In this document: one piece after another, positions 37,915 through 50,821 of the stretch
Numbering within the stretch: position 1 is the stretch's first letter
Layout of the letters: every line of letters starts with the position of its first letter
Origin: Ptiloglossa arizonensis
Taxonomy: Eukaryota > Arthropoda > Insecta > Hymenoptera > Colletidae
Assembly (NCBI RefSeq): GCF_051014685.1
Contig: NW_027478402.1
Span: 124,001 to 188,000 of the forward strand
Direction: 5' to 3'
Length of the DNA stretch: 64,000 nt
Notes under the pieces: model-generated
Databases searched by the model: none
The model's input: the letters and a program-made list of their open reading frames with translations, nothing else
Told to the model about the DNA's origin: nothing
Program-made: the position numbers and the translations under genes

Positions 37915-39153
37915 GAGTTTCTACTTTCAGATGTAGTAGGAATTTCGGGGTTTGATCAATCCGTTCGCGAGATATGGGAGTTGGAAGCTAAGAAATGGTT
38001 GAGAAGACACCAAATTTTTCGCAATTCTGTTGCTCCAAACGCTTACCCAGAATGGCCTTGGGAAAAAATACACACACCGTTGTTTTCGTACGAGTTTCTA
38101 CTTTCAGAGGCAATAGGAATTTTTGGGTTTGGACAATCAGTTCGCGAGTTATGGGAGTTTGAAGCTAAGAAATGGTTGAGAAGACAACAAATTTTTCGCA
38201 ATTCTGCTGCTCCAAACGCTTAACCAGAATGGGCTAGGGAAAAAATACACACACCGTTGTAATCGGGCGAGTTTCTACATTCAGACGCAGCAGGAATTTT
38301 TGGGGTTGGTCAATTTGTTCGCGAGATATGGGAGTTTGATGCTAAGATGTGGTTCAGAAAACAACAAATTTTTCGCACTTCTGCTGCACCAAACGCTTAA
38401 CCAGAACGGCCTAGGGAGAAAATACACATACCGTTGTAATCGGGCGAGTTTCTACTTTCAGATGTAGTAGGAATTTTTGGGTTTGGTCAATCCGTTCGCG
38501 AGATGTGGGAGTTTGAAGCTAAGAAATGGTTGAGAAGACAACAAATTTTTCGCACTTTTGCTGCACCAAACGCTTAACCAGAATGGCATAGGGAAAAAAT
38601 ACACATACTGTTGTAATCGGGCGAGTTTCTACTTTCAGATATGGTAGGAATTTTTGGGTTTGTTCAATCCGTTCGCGAGATATGGCAGTTTGAAACTAAG
38701 AAATGGTTGAGAAGACAACAAATTTTTCGCATTTCTGCTGCTCCAAACGCTTAACCAGAATGGACTAGGGAAAAAATACACATACCTTTGTAATCGGGCG
38801 AGTTTCTACTTTCAGATGTAGTAGGAATTTTTGGGTTTGGTCAATCCGTTCGCGAGATGTGGGAGTTTGAAGCTAAGAAATGGTTGAGAAGACAACAAAT
38901 TTTTCGCACTTTTGCTGCACCAAACGCTTAACCAGAATGGCATAGGGAAAAAATACACATACTGTTGTAATCGGGCGAGTTTCTACTTTCAGATATGGTA
39001 GGAATTTTTGGGTTTGTTCAATCCGTTCGCGAGATATGGCAGTTTGAAACTAAGAAATGGTTGAGAGGACAACAAATTTTTCGCATTTCTGCTGCTCCAA
39101 ACGCTTAACCAGAATGGACTAGGGAAAAAATACACATACCTTTGTAATCGGGC
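37915..39153 (+). repeat. 7-mer unit (1239 bp), partial tandem copy 3
   Basis: Begins as the third copy of the 1060-bp unit, sharing aatttcgggg (37941). It departs at about 38480-38503, where R' and X monomers replace the tttttgag form. It has gcaattctgttg at about 38022 for gcacttctgttg. R'-X then R'-X again give an internal two-monomer repeat at 38460-39153. Confidence 0.86.
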
Positions 39154-40119
39154 GAGTTTCTACTTTCAGATGTAGTAGGAATTTCTGGGTTTGATCAATC
39201 CGTTCGCGAGATATGGGAGTTGGAAGCTAAGAAATAGTTGAGAAGACACCAAATTTTTCGCACTTCTGTTGCTCCAAACGCTTACCCAGAATGGCCTTGG
39301 GAAAAAATACACACACCGTTGTTTTCGTACGAGTTTCTACTTTCAGAGGCAATAGGAATTTTTGGGTTCAGACAATCAGTTCGCGAGTTATGGGAGTTTG
39401 AAGCTAAGAAATGGTTGAGAAGACAACAAATTTTTCGCAATTCTGCTGCTCCAAACGCTTAACCAGAATGGGCTAGGGAAAAAATACACACACCGTGGTA
39501 ATCGGGCGAGTTTCTACATTCAGATGCAGCAGGAATTTTTGGGTTTGGTCAATTCGTTCGCGAGATATGGGAGTTTGATGCTAAAATGTGGTTCAGAAAA
39601 CAACAAATTTTTCGCACTTCTGCTGCACCAAACGCTTAACCAGAACGGCCTAGGGAGAAAATACACATACCGTTGTAATCGGGCGAGTTTCTACTTTCAG
39701 ATGTAGTAGGAATTTTTGGGTTTCGTCAATCCGTTCGCGAGATGTGGGAGTTTGAAGCTAAGAAATGGTTGAGAAAGCAACAAATTTTTCACACTTCTGC
39801 TGCTCCAAACGCTTAACCAGAATGGCCTAGGGAAAAAATACACATACTGTTGTAATCGGGCGAGTTTCTACTTTCAGATATAGTAGGAATTTTTGGGTTT
39901 GGTCAATCCGTTCGCGAGATATGGGAGTTGGAAGCTAAGAAATGGTTGAGAAGGCAACAAATTTTTCACACTTCTGCTGCTCCAAACGCTTAACCAGAAT
40001 TGCCTAGGGAAAAAATACACATACTGTTGTAATCGGGCGAGTTTCTACTTTCAGATATAGTAGGAATTTTTGGGTTTGTCCAATCCGTTCGCGAGATATG
40101 GCAGTTTGAAGCTAAGAAA

Positions 40120-40210
40120 TGGTTGAGAAGGTAACAAATTTTTCGCAATTCTGCTGCTCCAAACGCTTAACCAGAATGGGCTAGGGAAAAAATACACACA
40201 CCGTTGTAAT
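40120..40210 (+). repeat. Orphan 3' half of a P monomer
   Basis: cgcaattctgctgctcc followed by aatgggctaggg is the 3' signature of P, which elsewhere always follows the P 5' half. Here it is joined to a T-class 5' part (gcagtttgaagctaag) through gaaggtaac. This marks a lost O-P pair and explains the unusually long 13-mer. Confidence 0.75.
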
Positions 40211-40263
40211 CGGGAGAGTTTCTACATTCAGACGCAGCAGGAATTTTTGGGTTTGGTCAATTC

Positions 40264-40280
40264 GTTCGCGAGATACGGGA
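40264..40280 (+). promoter_or_regulatory. Exact match to the CENP-B box consensus
   Basis: The bases gttcgcgagatacggga fit NTTCGNNNNANNCGGGN at all nine fixed positions: TTCG at 40265-40268, A at 40273, CGGG at 40276-40279. Every other monomer I checked has T at the position of C40276 or carries other mismatches. The CENP-B box is the binding site of the centromere protein CENP-B in mammals. Whether any such protein exists here is unknown, and one exact match in 64 kb can arise by mutation of the 8-of-9 consensus. Confidence 0.5.
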
Positions 40281-41451
40281 GTTTGATGCTAAGATGTGGT
40301 TCAGAAAACAACAAATTTTTCGCACTTCTGCTGCACCAAACGCTTAACCAGAACGGCCTAGGGAGAAAATACACATACCGTTGTAATCGGGCGAGTTCCT
40401 ACTTTCAGATGTAGTAGGAATGTTTGGGTTTGGTCAATCCGTTCGCGAGATGTGGGAGTTTGAAGCTAAGAAATGGTTGAGAAGGCAACAAATTTTTCAC
40501 ACTTCTGCTGCTCCAAACGCTTAACCAGAATGGCCTAGGGAAAAAATACACATACTGTTGTAATCGGGCGAGTTTCTACTTTCAGATATAGTAGGAATTT
40601 TTGGGTTTGGTCAATCCGTTCGCGAGATGTGGGAGTTTGAAGCTAAGAAATGGTTGAGAAGGCAACAAATTTTTCTCACTTCTGCTGCTCCAAACGCTTA
40701 ACCAGAATGGCCTAGGGAAAAAATACACATACTGTTGTAATCGGGCGAGTTTCTACTTTCAGATATAGTAGGAATTTTTGGGTTTGTTCAATCCGTTCGC
40801 GAGATATGGCAGTTTGAAGCTAAGAAATGGTTGAGAAGACAACAAATTTTTCGCACTTTTGCTGCACCAAACGCTTAACCAGAATGGCCTAGGGAAAAAT
40901 ACACATACGTTGTAATCGGGCGAGTTTCTACATTCAGATGTAGTAGGAATTTTTGGGTTTGGTCAATCCGTTCGCGAGATGTGGGAGTTTGAAGCTAAGA
41001 AATGGTTGAGAAGGCAACAAATTTTTCGCACTTCTGCTGCTCCAAACGCTTAACCAGAATGGCCTAGGGAAAAAATACACATACCGTTGTAATCGGGCGA
41101 GTTTCTACATTCAGACGCAGCAGGAATTTTTGGGTTTGGTCAATCCGTTCGCGAGATGTGGGAGTTTGAAGCTAAGAAATGGTTGAGAAGGCAACAAATT
41201 TTTCGCACTTCTGCTGCTCCAAACGCTTAACCAGAGTGGCCTAGGGAAAAAATACACATACGTTGTAATCGGGCGAGTTTCTACATTCAGATGTAGTAGG
41301 AATTTTTGGGTTTGGTCAATCCGTTCGCGAGATGTGGGAGTTTGAAGCTAAGAAATGGTTGAGAAGGCAACAAATTTTTCGCACTTCTGCTGCTCCAAAC
41401 GCTTAACCAGAATGGCCTAGGGAAAAAATACACATACTGTTGTAATCGGGC

Positions 41452-42336
41452 GAGTTTCTACTTTCAGATATAGTTGGAATTTTTGGGTTTGTTCAATCCG
41501 TTCGCGAGATATGGCAGTTTGAAACTAAGAAATGGTTGAGAAGACAACAAATTTTTCGCACTTCTGTTGCTCCAAACGCTTACCCAGAATGGCCTTGGGA
41601 AAAAATACACACACCGTTGTTTTCGTACGAGTTTCTACTTTCAGAGGCAATAGGAATTTTTGGGTTTGGACAATCAGTTCGCGAGTTATGGGAGTTTGAA
41701 GCTAAGAAATGGTTGAGAAGACAACAAATTTTTCGCAATTCTGCTGCTCCAAACGCTTAACCAGAATGGGCTAGGGAAAAAATACACACACCGTTGTAAT
41801 CGGGCGAGTTTCTACATTCAGACGCAGCAGGAATTTTTGGGTTTGGTCAATTTGTTCGCGAGATATGGGAGTTTGATGCTAAGATGTGGCTCAGAAAACA
41901 ACAAATTTTTCGCACTTCTGCTGCACCAAACGCTTAACCAGAATGGCCTAGGGAAAAAATACACATACTGTTGTAATCGGGCGAGTTTCTACTTTCAGAT
42001 ATAGTAGGAATTTTTGGGTTTGTTCAATCCGTTCGCGAGATATGGCAGATTGATACTAAGAAATGGTTGAGATGACAACAAATTTTTCGCATTTCTGCTG
42101 CTCCAAACGCTTAACCAGAATGGACTAGGGAAAAAATACACATACCTTTGTAATCGGGCGAGTTTCTACTTTCAGATGTAGTAGGAATTTCTGGGTTTGA
42201 TCAATCTGTTCGCGAGATGTGGGAGTTTGAAGCTAAGAAATGGTTGAGAAGACAACAAATTTTTCGCACTTCTGCTGCTCCAAACGCTTAACCAGAATGG
42301 ACAAGGGAAAAAATACACATACCTTTGTAATCGGGC
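41452..42336 (+). repeat. 5-mer unit (885 bp) preceding a tagged O-P pair
   Basis: X/O hybrid (gatatagttgg, ttgttcaatcc, gaaactaag, then cttacccagaatggccttgg), P, Q (gatgtggctcag), X' with gcagattgatactaag, and W. Same cassette as 16530, 47287 and 50822, with a different 5' junction in O. Confidence 0.86.
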
Positions 42337-45300
42337 GAGTTTCTACTTTCAGATGTAGTAGGAATTTCTGGGTTTGATCAATCCGTTCGCGAGATATGGG
42401 AGTTGGAAGCTAAGAAATGGTTGAGAAGACACCAAATTTTTCGCACTTCTGTTGCTCCAAACGCTTACCCAGAATGGCCTTGGGAAAAAATACACACACC
42501 GTTGTTTTCGTACGAGTTTCTACTTTCAGAGGTAATAGGAATTTTTGGGTTTGGACAATCAGTTCGCGAGTTATGGGAGTTTGAAGCTAAGAAATGGTTG
42601 AGAAGACAACAAATTTTTCGCAATTCTGCTGCTCCAAACGCTTAACCAGAATGGGCTAGGGAAAAAATACACACACCGTTGTAATCGGGCGAGTTTCTAC
42701 ATTCAGACGCAGCAGGAATTTTTGGGGTTGGTCAATTTGTTCGCGAGATATGGGAGTTTGATGCTAAGATGTGGTTCAGAAAACAACAAATTTTTCGCAC
42801 TTCTGCTGCACCAAACGCTTAACCAGAACGGCCTAGGGAGAAAATACACATACCGTTGTAATCGGGCGAGTTTCTACTTTCAGATGTAGTAGGAATTTTT
42901 GGGTTTGGTCAATCCGTTCGCGAGTTGTGGGAGTTTGAAGCTAAGAAATGGTTGAGAAAGCAACAAATTTTTCACACTTCTGCTGCTCCACACGCTTAAC
43001 CAGAATGGCCTAGGGAAAAAATACACATACTGTAGTAATCGGGCGAGTTTCTACTTTCAGATATAGTAGGAATTTTTGGGTTTGGTCAATCCGTTCACGA
43101 GATATGGGAGTTGGAAGCTAAGAAATGGTTGAGAAGGCAACAAATTTTTCACACTTCTGCTGCTCCAAACGCTTAACCAGAATGGCCTAGGGAAAAAATA
43201 CACATACTGTTGTAATCGGGCGAGTTTCTACTTTCAGATATAGTAGGAATTTTTGGGTTTGTTCAATCCGTTCGCGAGATATGGCAGTTTGAAGCTAAGA
43301 AATGGTTGAGAAGACAACAAATTTTTCGCACTTTTGCTGCACCAAACGCTTAACCAGAATGGCCTAGGGAAAAATACACATACGTTGTAATCGGGCGAGT
43401 TTCTACATTCAGATGTAGTAGGAATTTTTGGGTTTGGTCAATCCGTTCGCGAGATGTGGGAGTTTGAAGCTAAGAAATGGTTGAGAAGGCAACAAATTTT
43501 TCGCACTTCTGTTGCTCCAAACGCTTAATCAGAATGGCCTAGTGAAAAAATACACATACCTTTGTAATCGGGCGAGTTTCTACATTCAGATGTAGTAGGA
43601 ATTTTTGGGTTTGGTCAATCCGTTCGCGAGATGTGGGAGTTGGAAGCTAAGAAATGGTTGAGAAGGCAACAAATTTTTCACACTTCTGCTGCTCCAAACG
43701 CTTAACCAGAATGGCCTAGGGAAGAAATACACATACTGTTGTAATCGGGCGAGTTTCTACTTTCAGATATAGTAGGAATTTTTTGGGTTTGTTCAATCCG
43801 TTCGCGAGATATGGCAGTTTGAAGCTAAGAAATGGTTGAGAAGACGACAAATTTTTCGCACTTTTGCTGCACCAAACGCTTAACCAGAATGGCCTAGGGA
43901 AAAATACACATACGTTGTAATCGGGCGAGTTTCTACATTCAGATGTAGTAGGAATTTTTGGGTTTGGTCAATCCGTTCGCGAGATGTGGGAGTTTGAAGC
44001 TAAGAAATGGTTGAGAAGGCAACAAATTTTTCGCACTTCTGTTGCTCCAAACGCTTAATCAGAATGGCCTAGTGAAAAAATACACATACCTTTGTAATCG
44101 GGCGAGTTTCTACATTCAGATGTAGTAGGAATTTTTGGGTTTGGTCAATCCGTTCGCGAGATGTGGGAGTTTGAAGCTAAGAAATGGTTGAGAAGACAAC
44201 AAATTTTTCGCACTTTTGCTGCACCAAACGCTTAACCAGATTGGCCTAGGGAAAAAATACACATACTGCTGTAATCGGGCGAGTTTCTACTTTCAGATAT
44301 AGTAGGAATTTTTGGGTTTGTTCAATCCGTTCGCGAGATATGGCAGATTGAAACTAAGAAATGGTTGAGATGACAACAAATTTTTCGCATTTCTGCTGCT
44401 CCAAACGCTTAACCAGAATGGACTAGGGAAAAAATACACATACCTTTGTAATCGGGCGAGTTTCTACTTTCAGATGTAGTAGGAATTTCTGGGTTTGATC
44501 AATCCGTTCGCGAGATGTGGGAGTTTGAAGCTAAGAAATGGTTGAGAAGACAACAAATTTTTCGCACTTCTGCTGCTCCAAACGCTTAACCAGAATGGCC
44601 TAGGCAAAAATACACATACGTTCTAATCGGGCGAGTTTCTACATTCAGATGTAGTAGGAATTTTTGGGTTTGGTCAATCCGTTCGCGAGATGTGGGAGTT
44701 TGAAGCTAAGAAATGGTTGAGAAGGCAACAAATTTTTCGCACTTCTGCTGCTCCAAACGCTTAACCAGAATGGCCTAGGGAAAAAATACACATACCCTTG
44801 TAATCGGGCGAGTTTCTACATTCAGACGCAATAGGAATTTTTGGGTTTGGTCAATCCGTTCGCGAGATATGGGAGTTGGAAGCTAAGAAATGGTTGAGAA
44901 GGCAACAAATTTTGCGCATTTCAGCTGCTCCAAACGCTTAACCAGAATGACCTTGGGAAAAAATACACATACCGTTGTTAGCGTATGAGTTTCTGCTTTC
45001 AGACGCAATAGGAATTTTTGGGTGTGGTCAATCCGTTCGCGAGATATGGGAGTTTGAAGCTAAGAAATGTTTGAGAAAGCAACAAATTTTTCGCATTTCT
45101 GCTGCTCCAAACGCTTAACCAGAATGGCCTAGGGAAAAAATACACATACCGTTGTAATCGGGCGAGTTTCTACATTCAGACGCAATAGGAATTTTTGGGT
45201 TTGGTCAATCCGTTCGCGAGATATGGGAGTTTGAAGCTAAGAAATGGTTGAGAAGACAACAAATTTTTCGCACTTCTGCTGCTCCAAACGCTTAACCAGA

Positions 45301-47286
45301 GTGGCCTAGGGAAAAATACACATACCGTTGTAATCGGGCGAGTTTCTACATTCAGACGCAGTAGGAATTTTTGGGCTTGGTCAATCCGTTCGCGAGATAT
45401 AGGAGTTTGAAGCTAAGAAATGGTTGAGAAGGCAACAAATTTTTCGCATTTCTGCTGCTCCAAACACTTAACCAGAGTGGCCTAGGGAGAAAATACACAT
45501 ACCGTTGTAATCGGGCGAGTTTCTACATTCAGACGCAGCAGGAATTTTTGGGTTTGGTCAATCCGTTCGCGAGATATGGTTGTTTGAAGCTAAGAAATGC
45601 TTGATTAGCCAACAAATTTTTCGCACTTCTGTTGCTCCAAACGCTTAATCAGAATGGCCTAGTGAAAAAATACACATACCTTTGTAATCGGGCGAGTTTC
45701 TACTTTCAGATGTAGTAGGAATTTTTGGGTTTGGTCAATCCGTTCGCGAGATGTGGGAGTTTGAAGCTAAGAAATGGTTAAGAAGACAACAAATTTTTCG
45801 CACTTCTGCTGCTCCAAACGCTTAACCAGAATGGCCTAGGGAAAAAATGCACATACCGTTGTAATCGGGCGAATTTCTACTTTCAGATGTAGTAGGATAT
45901 TTTTGGGTTTGGTCAATCCGTTCCCGCGATATGGGAGTTGGAAGCTAAGAAATGTTTGAGAAGGCAACAAATTTTTCGCACTTCTGCTGCCCCAAACGCT
46001 TAACCAGAACGGCTTAGGGAAAAAATACACATACCGTTGTAGTCGGGCGAGTTTCGACATTAAAACGCAGCAGGAATTTTTGGGTGTGGTCAATCCGTTC
46101 GCGAGATATGGGAGTTTGAAGCTAAGAAATGTTTGATAAGGCAACAAATTTTTCGCACTTCTGCTGCTCCAAACGCTTAACCGGAATGGCCTAGGGAAAA
46201 AATACACATACCGTTGCAATCGGGCGAGTTTCTACATTCAGACGCAATAGGAATTTTTGGGATTGGTCAATCCGTTCAGAAGATATGGGAGTTGGAAGCT
46301 AAGAAATGGCTGAGAAGGCAACAAATTTTGCGCATTTCAGCTGCTCCAAACGCTTAACCAGAATGGCCTTGGGTAAAAATACACATACCGTTGTAATCGG
46401 GCGAGTTTCTACATTCAGACGCAGCAGGAATTTTTGGGTTTGGTCAATCCGTTCGCGAGATGTGGGAGTTTGAAGCTAAGATGTGGTTGAGAAAACAACA
46501 AATTTTTCGCACTTCTGCTGCTCCAATCGCTTAACCAGAATGGCCTAGGGAAAAATACACATGCCGTTGTAATCGGGCGAGCTTCTACTTTCATATGTAA
46601 TAGAAATTTTTGGGTTTGGTCAATCCGTTCGCGAGATATGGGAGTTGGAAGCTAATAAATGGTTGAGAAGGCAACAAATTTTTCGCACTTCTGCTGCCCC
46701 AAACGCTTAACCAGAACGGCCTAGGGAAAAAATACACATACCCTTGTAATCGGGCGAGTTTCTACATTCAGACGCAATAGGAATTTTTGGGTTTGGTCAA
46801 TCCGTTCGCGAGATATGGGAGTTGGAAGCTAAGAAATGGTTGAGAAGGCAACAAATTTTGCGCATTTCAGCTGCTCCAAACGCTTAACCAGAATGGCCTT
46901 GGGAAAAAATACACACACCGTTGTTATCGTATGAGTTTCTGCTTTCAGACGCAATAGGAATTTTTGGGTTTGGTCAATCCGTTCGCGAGATGTGGGAGTT
47001 TGAAGCTAAGAAATGGTTGAGAAGGCAACAAATTTTTCGCACTTCTGCTGCTCCAAACGCTTACCCAGAATGGCCTAGTGAAAAAATACACATGCCTTTG
47101 TAATCGGGCGAGTTTCTTCTTTCAGATGTAGTAGGAATATTTGGGTTTGGTCAATCCGTTCGCGAGATGTGGGAGTTTGAAGCTAAGATGTGGTTGAGAA
47201 AACAACAAATTTTTCGCACTTCTGCTGCTCCAAACGCTTAACCAGAACGGCCTAGGGAAAAAATACACATACCCTTGTAATCGGGC
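42337..47286 (+). repeat. Long higher-order unit, 28-mer (4950 bp), tagged P
   Basis: O, tagged P (42528), Q, R, S (cgttcacgag), S/T, U, then a stretch matching 20306-21420 at offset 23329-23330 (one extra T in aattttttggg at about 43780), then divergent block 3. It is the third long unit. Confidence 0.86.
44580..47286 (+). repeat. Divergent monomer block 3
   Basis: Contains the ctaggcaaaaatac monomer (44601), gttagcgtatgag, gatataggag, gcttgattagccaac, the ttcccgcgatatg monomer, ttcagaagatatg, and caatcgcttaacc with ttcatatgtaatag near 46520-46600. It lacks the shortened aagacatacc monomer: at 46921-47100 the preceding monomer is fused straight to the cttacccagaatggcctagtg one. Confidence 0.84.
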
Positions 47287-48171
47287 GAGTTTCTACATTC
47301 AGACGCAATAGGAATTTTTGGGTTTGGTCAATCCGTTCGCGAGATATGGGAGTTGGAAGCTAAGAAGTGGTTGAGAAGGCAACAAATTTTTCGCACTTCT
47401 GTTGCTCCAAACGCTTACCCAGAATGGCCTTGGGAAAAAATACACACACCGTTGTTTTCGTACGAGTTTCTACTTTCAGAGGCAATAGGAATTTTTGGGT
47501 TTGGACAATCAGTTCGCGAGTTATGGGAGTTTGAAGCTAAGAAATGGTTGAGAAGACAACAAATTTTTCGCAATTCTGCTGCTCCAAACGCTTAACCAGA
47601 ATGGGCTAGGGAAAAAATACACACACCGTTGTAATCGGGCGAGTTTCTACATTCAGACGCAGCAGGAATTTTTGGGTTTGGTCAATTTGTTCGCGAGATA
47701 TGGGAGTTTGATGCTAAGATGTGGTTCAGAAAACAACAAATTTTTCGCACTTCTGCTGCACCAAACGCTTAACCAGAATGGCCTAGGGAAAAAATACACA
47801 TACTGTTGTAATCGGGCGAGTTTCTACTTTCAGATATAGTAGGAATTTTTGGGTTTGTTCAATCCGTTCGCGAGATATGGCAGATTGATACTAAGAAATG
47901 GTTGAGATGACAACAAATTTTTCGCATTTCTGCTGCTCCAAACGCTTAACCAGAATGGACTAGGGAAAAAATACACATACCTTTGTAATCGGGCGAGTTT
48001 CTACTTTCAGATGTAGTAGGAATTTCTGGGTTTGATCAATCTGTTCGCGAGATGTGGGAGTTTGAAGCTAAGAAATGGTTGAGAAGACAACAAATTTTTC
48101 GCACTTCTGCTGCTCCAAACGCTTAACCAGAATGGACAAGGGAAAAAATACACATACCTTTGTAATCGGGA
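47287..48171 (+). repeat. 5-mer unit (885 bp) preceding a tagged O-P pair
   Basis: Chimeric O with gctaagaagtgg, P, Q, X' with gcagattgatactaag, and W. From about 47278 to 48487 it is repeated at 50813-52022 at an offset of 3535 bp, including the gaagtgg change. Confidence 0.88.
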
Positions 48172-50821
48172 GAGTTTCTACTTTCAGATGTAGTAGGAAT
48201 TTCTGGGTTTGATCAATCCGTTCGCGAGATATGGGAGTTGGAAGCTAAGAAATGGTTGAGAAGACACCAAATTTTTCGCACTTCTGTTGCTCCTAACGCT
48301 TACCCAGAATGGCCTTGGGAAAAAATACACACACCGTTGTTTTCGTACGAGTTTCTACTTTCAGAGGTAATAGGAATTTTTGGGTTTGGACAATCAGTTC
48401 GCGAGTTATGGGAGTTTGAAGCTAAGAAATGGTTGAGAAGACAACAAATTTTTCGCAATTCTGCTGCTCCAAACGCTTAACCAGAATGGGCTAGGGAAAA
48501 AATACACACACCGTTGTAATCGGGCGAGTTTCTACATTCAGACGCAGCAGGAATTTTTGGGGTTGGTCAATTTGTTCGCGAGATATGGGAGTTTGATGCT
48601 AAGATGTGGTTCAGAAAACAACAAATTTTTCGCACTTCTGCTGCACCAAACGCTTAACCAGAACGGCCTAGGGAGAAAATACACATACCGTTGTAATCGG
48701 GCGAGTTTCTACTTTCAGATGTAGTAGGAATTTTTGGGTTTGGTCAATCCGTTCGCGAGTTGTGGGAGTTTGAAGCTAAGAAATGTTTGAGAAAGCAACA
48801 AATTTTTCACACTTCTGCTGCTCCAAACGCTTAACCAGAATGGACTAGGGAAAAAATACACATACTGTTGTAATCGGGCGAGTTTCTACTTTCAGATATA
48901 GTAGGAATTTTTGGGTTTGGTCAATCCGTTCGCGAGATATGGGAGTTGGAAGCTAAGAAATGGTTGAGAAGGCAACAAATTTTTCACACTTCTGCTGCAC
49001 CAAACGCTTAACCAGAATGGCCTAGGGAAAAATACACATACGTTGTAATCGGGCGAGTTTCTACATTCAGATGTAGTAGGAATTTTTGGGTTTGGTCAAT
49101 CCGTTCGCGAGATGTGGGAGTTTGAACCTAAGAAATGGTTGAGAAGGCAACAAATTTTTCGCACTTCTGTTGCTCCAAACGCTTAATCAGAATGGCCTAG
49201 TGAAAAAATACACATACCTTTGTAATCGGGCGAGTTTCTACATTCAGATGTAGTAGGAATATTTGGGTTTGGTCAATCCGTTCGCGAGATGTGGGAGTTT
49301 GAAGCTAAGAAATGGTTGAGAAGACAACAAATTTTTCGCACTTTTGCTGCACCAAACGCTTAACCAGAATGGCCTAGGCAAAAATACACATACGTTCTAA
49401 TCGGGCGAGTTTCTACATTCAGATGTAGTAGGAATTTTTGGGTTTGGTCAATCCGTTCGCGAGATGTGGGAGTTTGAAGCTAAGAAATGGTTGAGAAGGC
49501 AACAAATTTTTCGCACTTCTGCTGCTCCAAACGCTTAACCAGAATGGCCTAGGGAAAAAATACACATACCCTTGTAATCGGGCGAGTTTCTACATTCAGA
49601 CGCAATAGGAATTTTTGGGTTTGGTCAATCCGTTCGCGAGATATGGGAGTTGGAAGCTAAGAAATGGTTGAGAAGGCAACAAATTTTGCGCATTTCAGCT
49701 GCTCCAAACGCTTAACCAGAATGGCCTTGGGAAAAAATACACATACCGTTGTTAGCGTATGAGTTTCTGCTTTCAGACGCAATAGGAATTTTTGGGTGTG
49801 GTCAATCCGTTCGCGAGATATGGGAGTTTGAAGCTAAGAAATGTTTGAGAAAGCAACAAATTTTTCGCATTTCTGCTGCTCCAAACGCTTAACCAGAATG
49901 GCTAGGGAAAAAATACACATACCGTTGTAATCGGGCGAGTTTCTACAATCAGACGCAATAGGAATTTTTGGGTTTGGTCAATCCGTTCGCGAGATATGGG
50001 AGTTTGAAGCTAAGAAATGGTTGAGAAGACAACAAATTTTTCGCACTTCTGCTGCTCCAAACGCTTAACCAGAGTGGCCTAGGGAAAAATACACATACCG
50101 TTGTAATCGGGCGAGTTTCTACATTCAGACGCAGTAGGAATTTTTGGGCTTGGTCAATCCGTTCGCGAGATATAGGAGTTTGAAGCTAAGAAATGGTTGA
50201 GAAGGCAACAAATTTTTCGCATTTCTGCTGCTCCAAACACTTAACCAGAGTGGCCTAGGGAGAAAATACACATACCGGTGTAATCGGGCGAGTTTCTACA
50301 TTCAGACGCAGCAGGAATTTTTGGGTTTGGTCAATCCGTTCGCGAGATATGGTTGTTTGAAGCTAAGAAATGCTTGATCAGCCAACAAATTTTTCGCACT
50401 TCTGTTGCTCCAAACGCTTAATCAGAATGGCCTAGTGAAAAAATACACATACCTTTGTAATCGGGCGAGTTTCTACTTTCAGATGTAGTAGGAATTTTTG
50501 GGTTTGGTCAATCCGTTCGCGAGATGTGGGAGTTTGAAGCTAAGAAATGGTTAAGAAGACAACAAATTTTTCGCACTTCTGCTGCTCCAAACGCTTAACC
50601 AGAATGGCCTAGGGAAAAAATGCACATACCGTTGTAATCGGGCGAATTTCTACTTTCAGATGTAGTAGGATATTTTTGGGTTTGGTCAATCCGTTCCCGC
50701 GATATGGGAGTTGGAAGCTAAGAAATGTTTGAGAAGGCAACAAATTTTTCGCACTTCTGCTGCCCCAAACGCTTAACCAGAACGGCTTAGGGAAAAAATA
50801 CACATACCGTTGTAATCGGGC
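48172..50821 (+). repeat. 15-mer unit (2650 bp), tagged P, shortened long unit
   Basis: O with gctcctaacgc (shared only with 51707), tagged P (48363), Q, R (gaaatgtttgagaaagc), S, T, U (gaacctaag), V (gaatatttggg), then a shortened divergent block. It behaves as a long unit that has lost about 12-13 monomers. Confidence 0.85.
49370..50821 (+). repeat. Divergent monomer block 4 (shortened)
   Basis: ctaggcaaaaatac (about 49376), gttagcgtatgag (about 49753), gatataggag, gcttgatcagccaac and ttcccgcgatatg, then direct fusion to a chimeric O at 50822. A one-base deletion (aatggctaggg near 49908) changes the offset to 53440-54690 from 3889 to 3890 bp. Confidence 0.84.

Larger units (their letters stand above)
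39154..41451 (+). repeat. Higher-order unit, 13-mer (2298 bp)
   Basis: O (tag form), P (ttcagaca), Q, R, S, T, then at about 40130 a monomer joining gaaggtaac to the 3' half of P without an O partner. Q (with an exact CENP-B box match), R, S, T and U-like monomers follow. It seems to be two shorter units fused through loss of one O-P pair. Confidence 0.84.
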
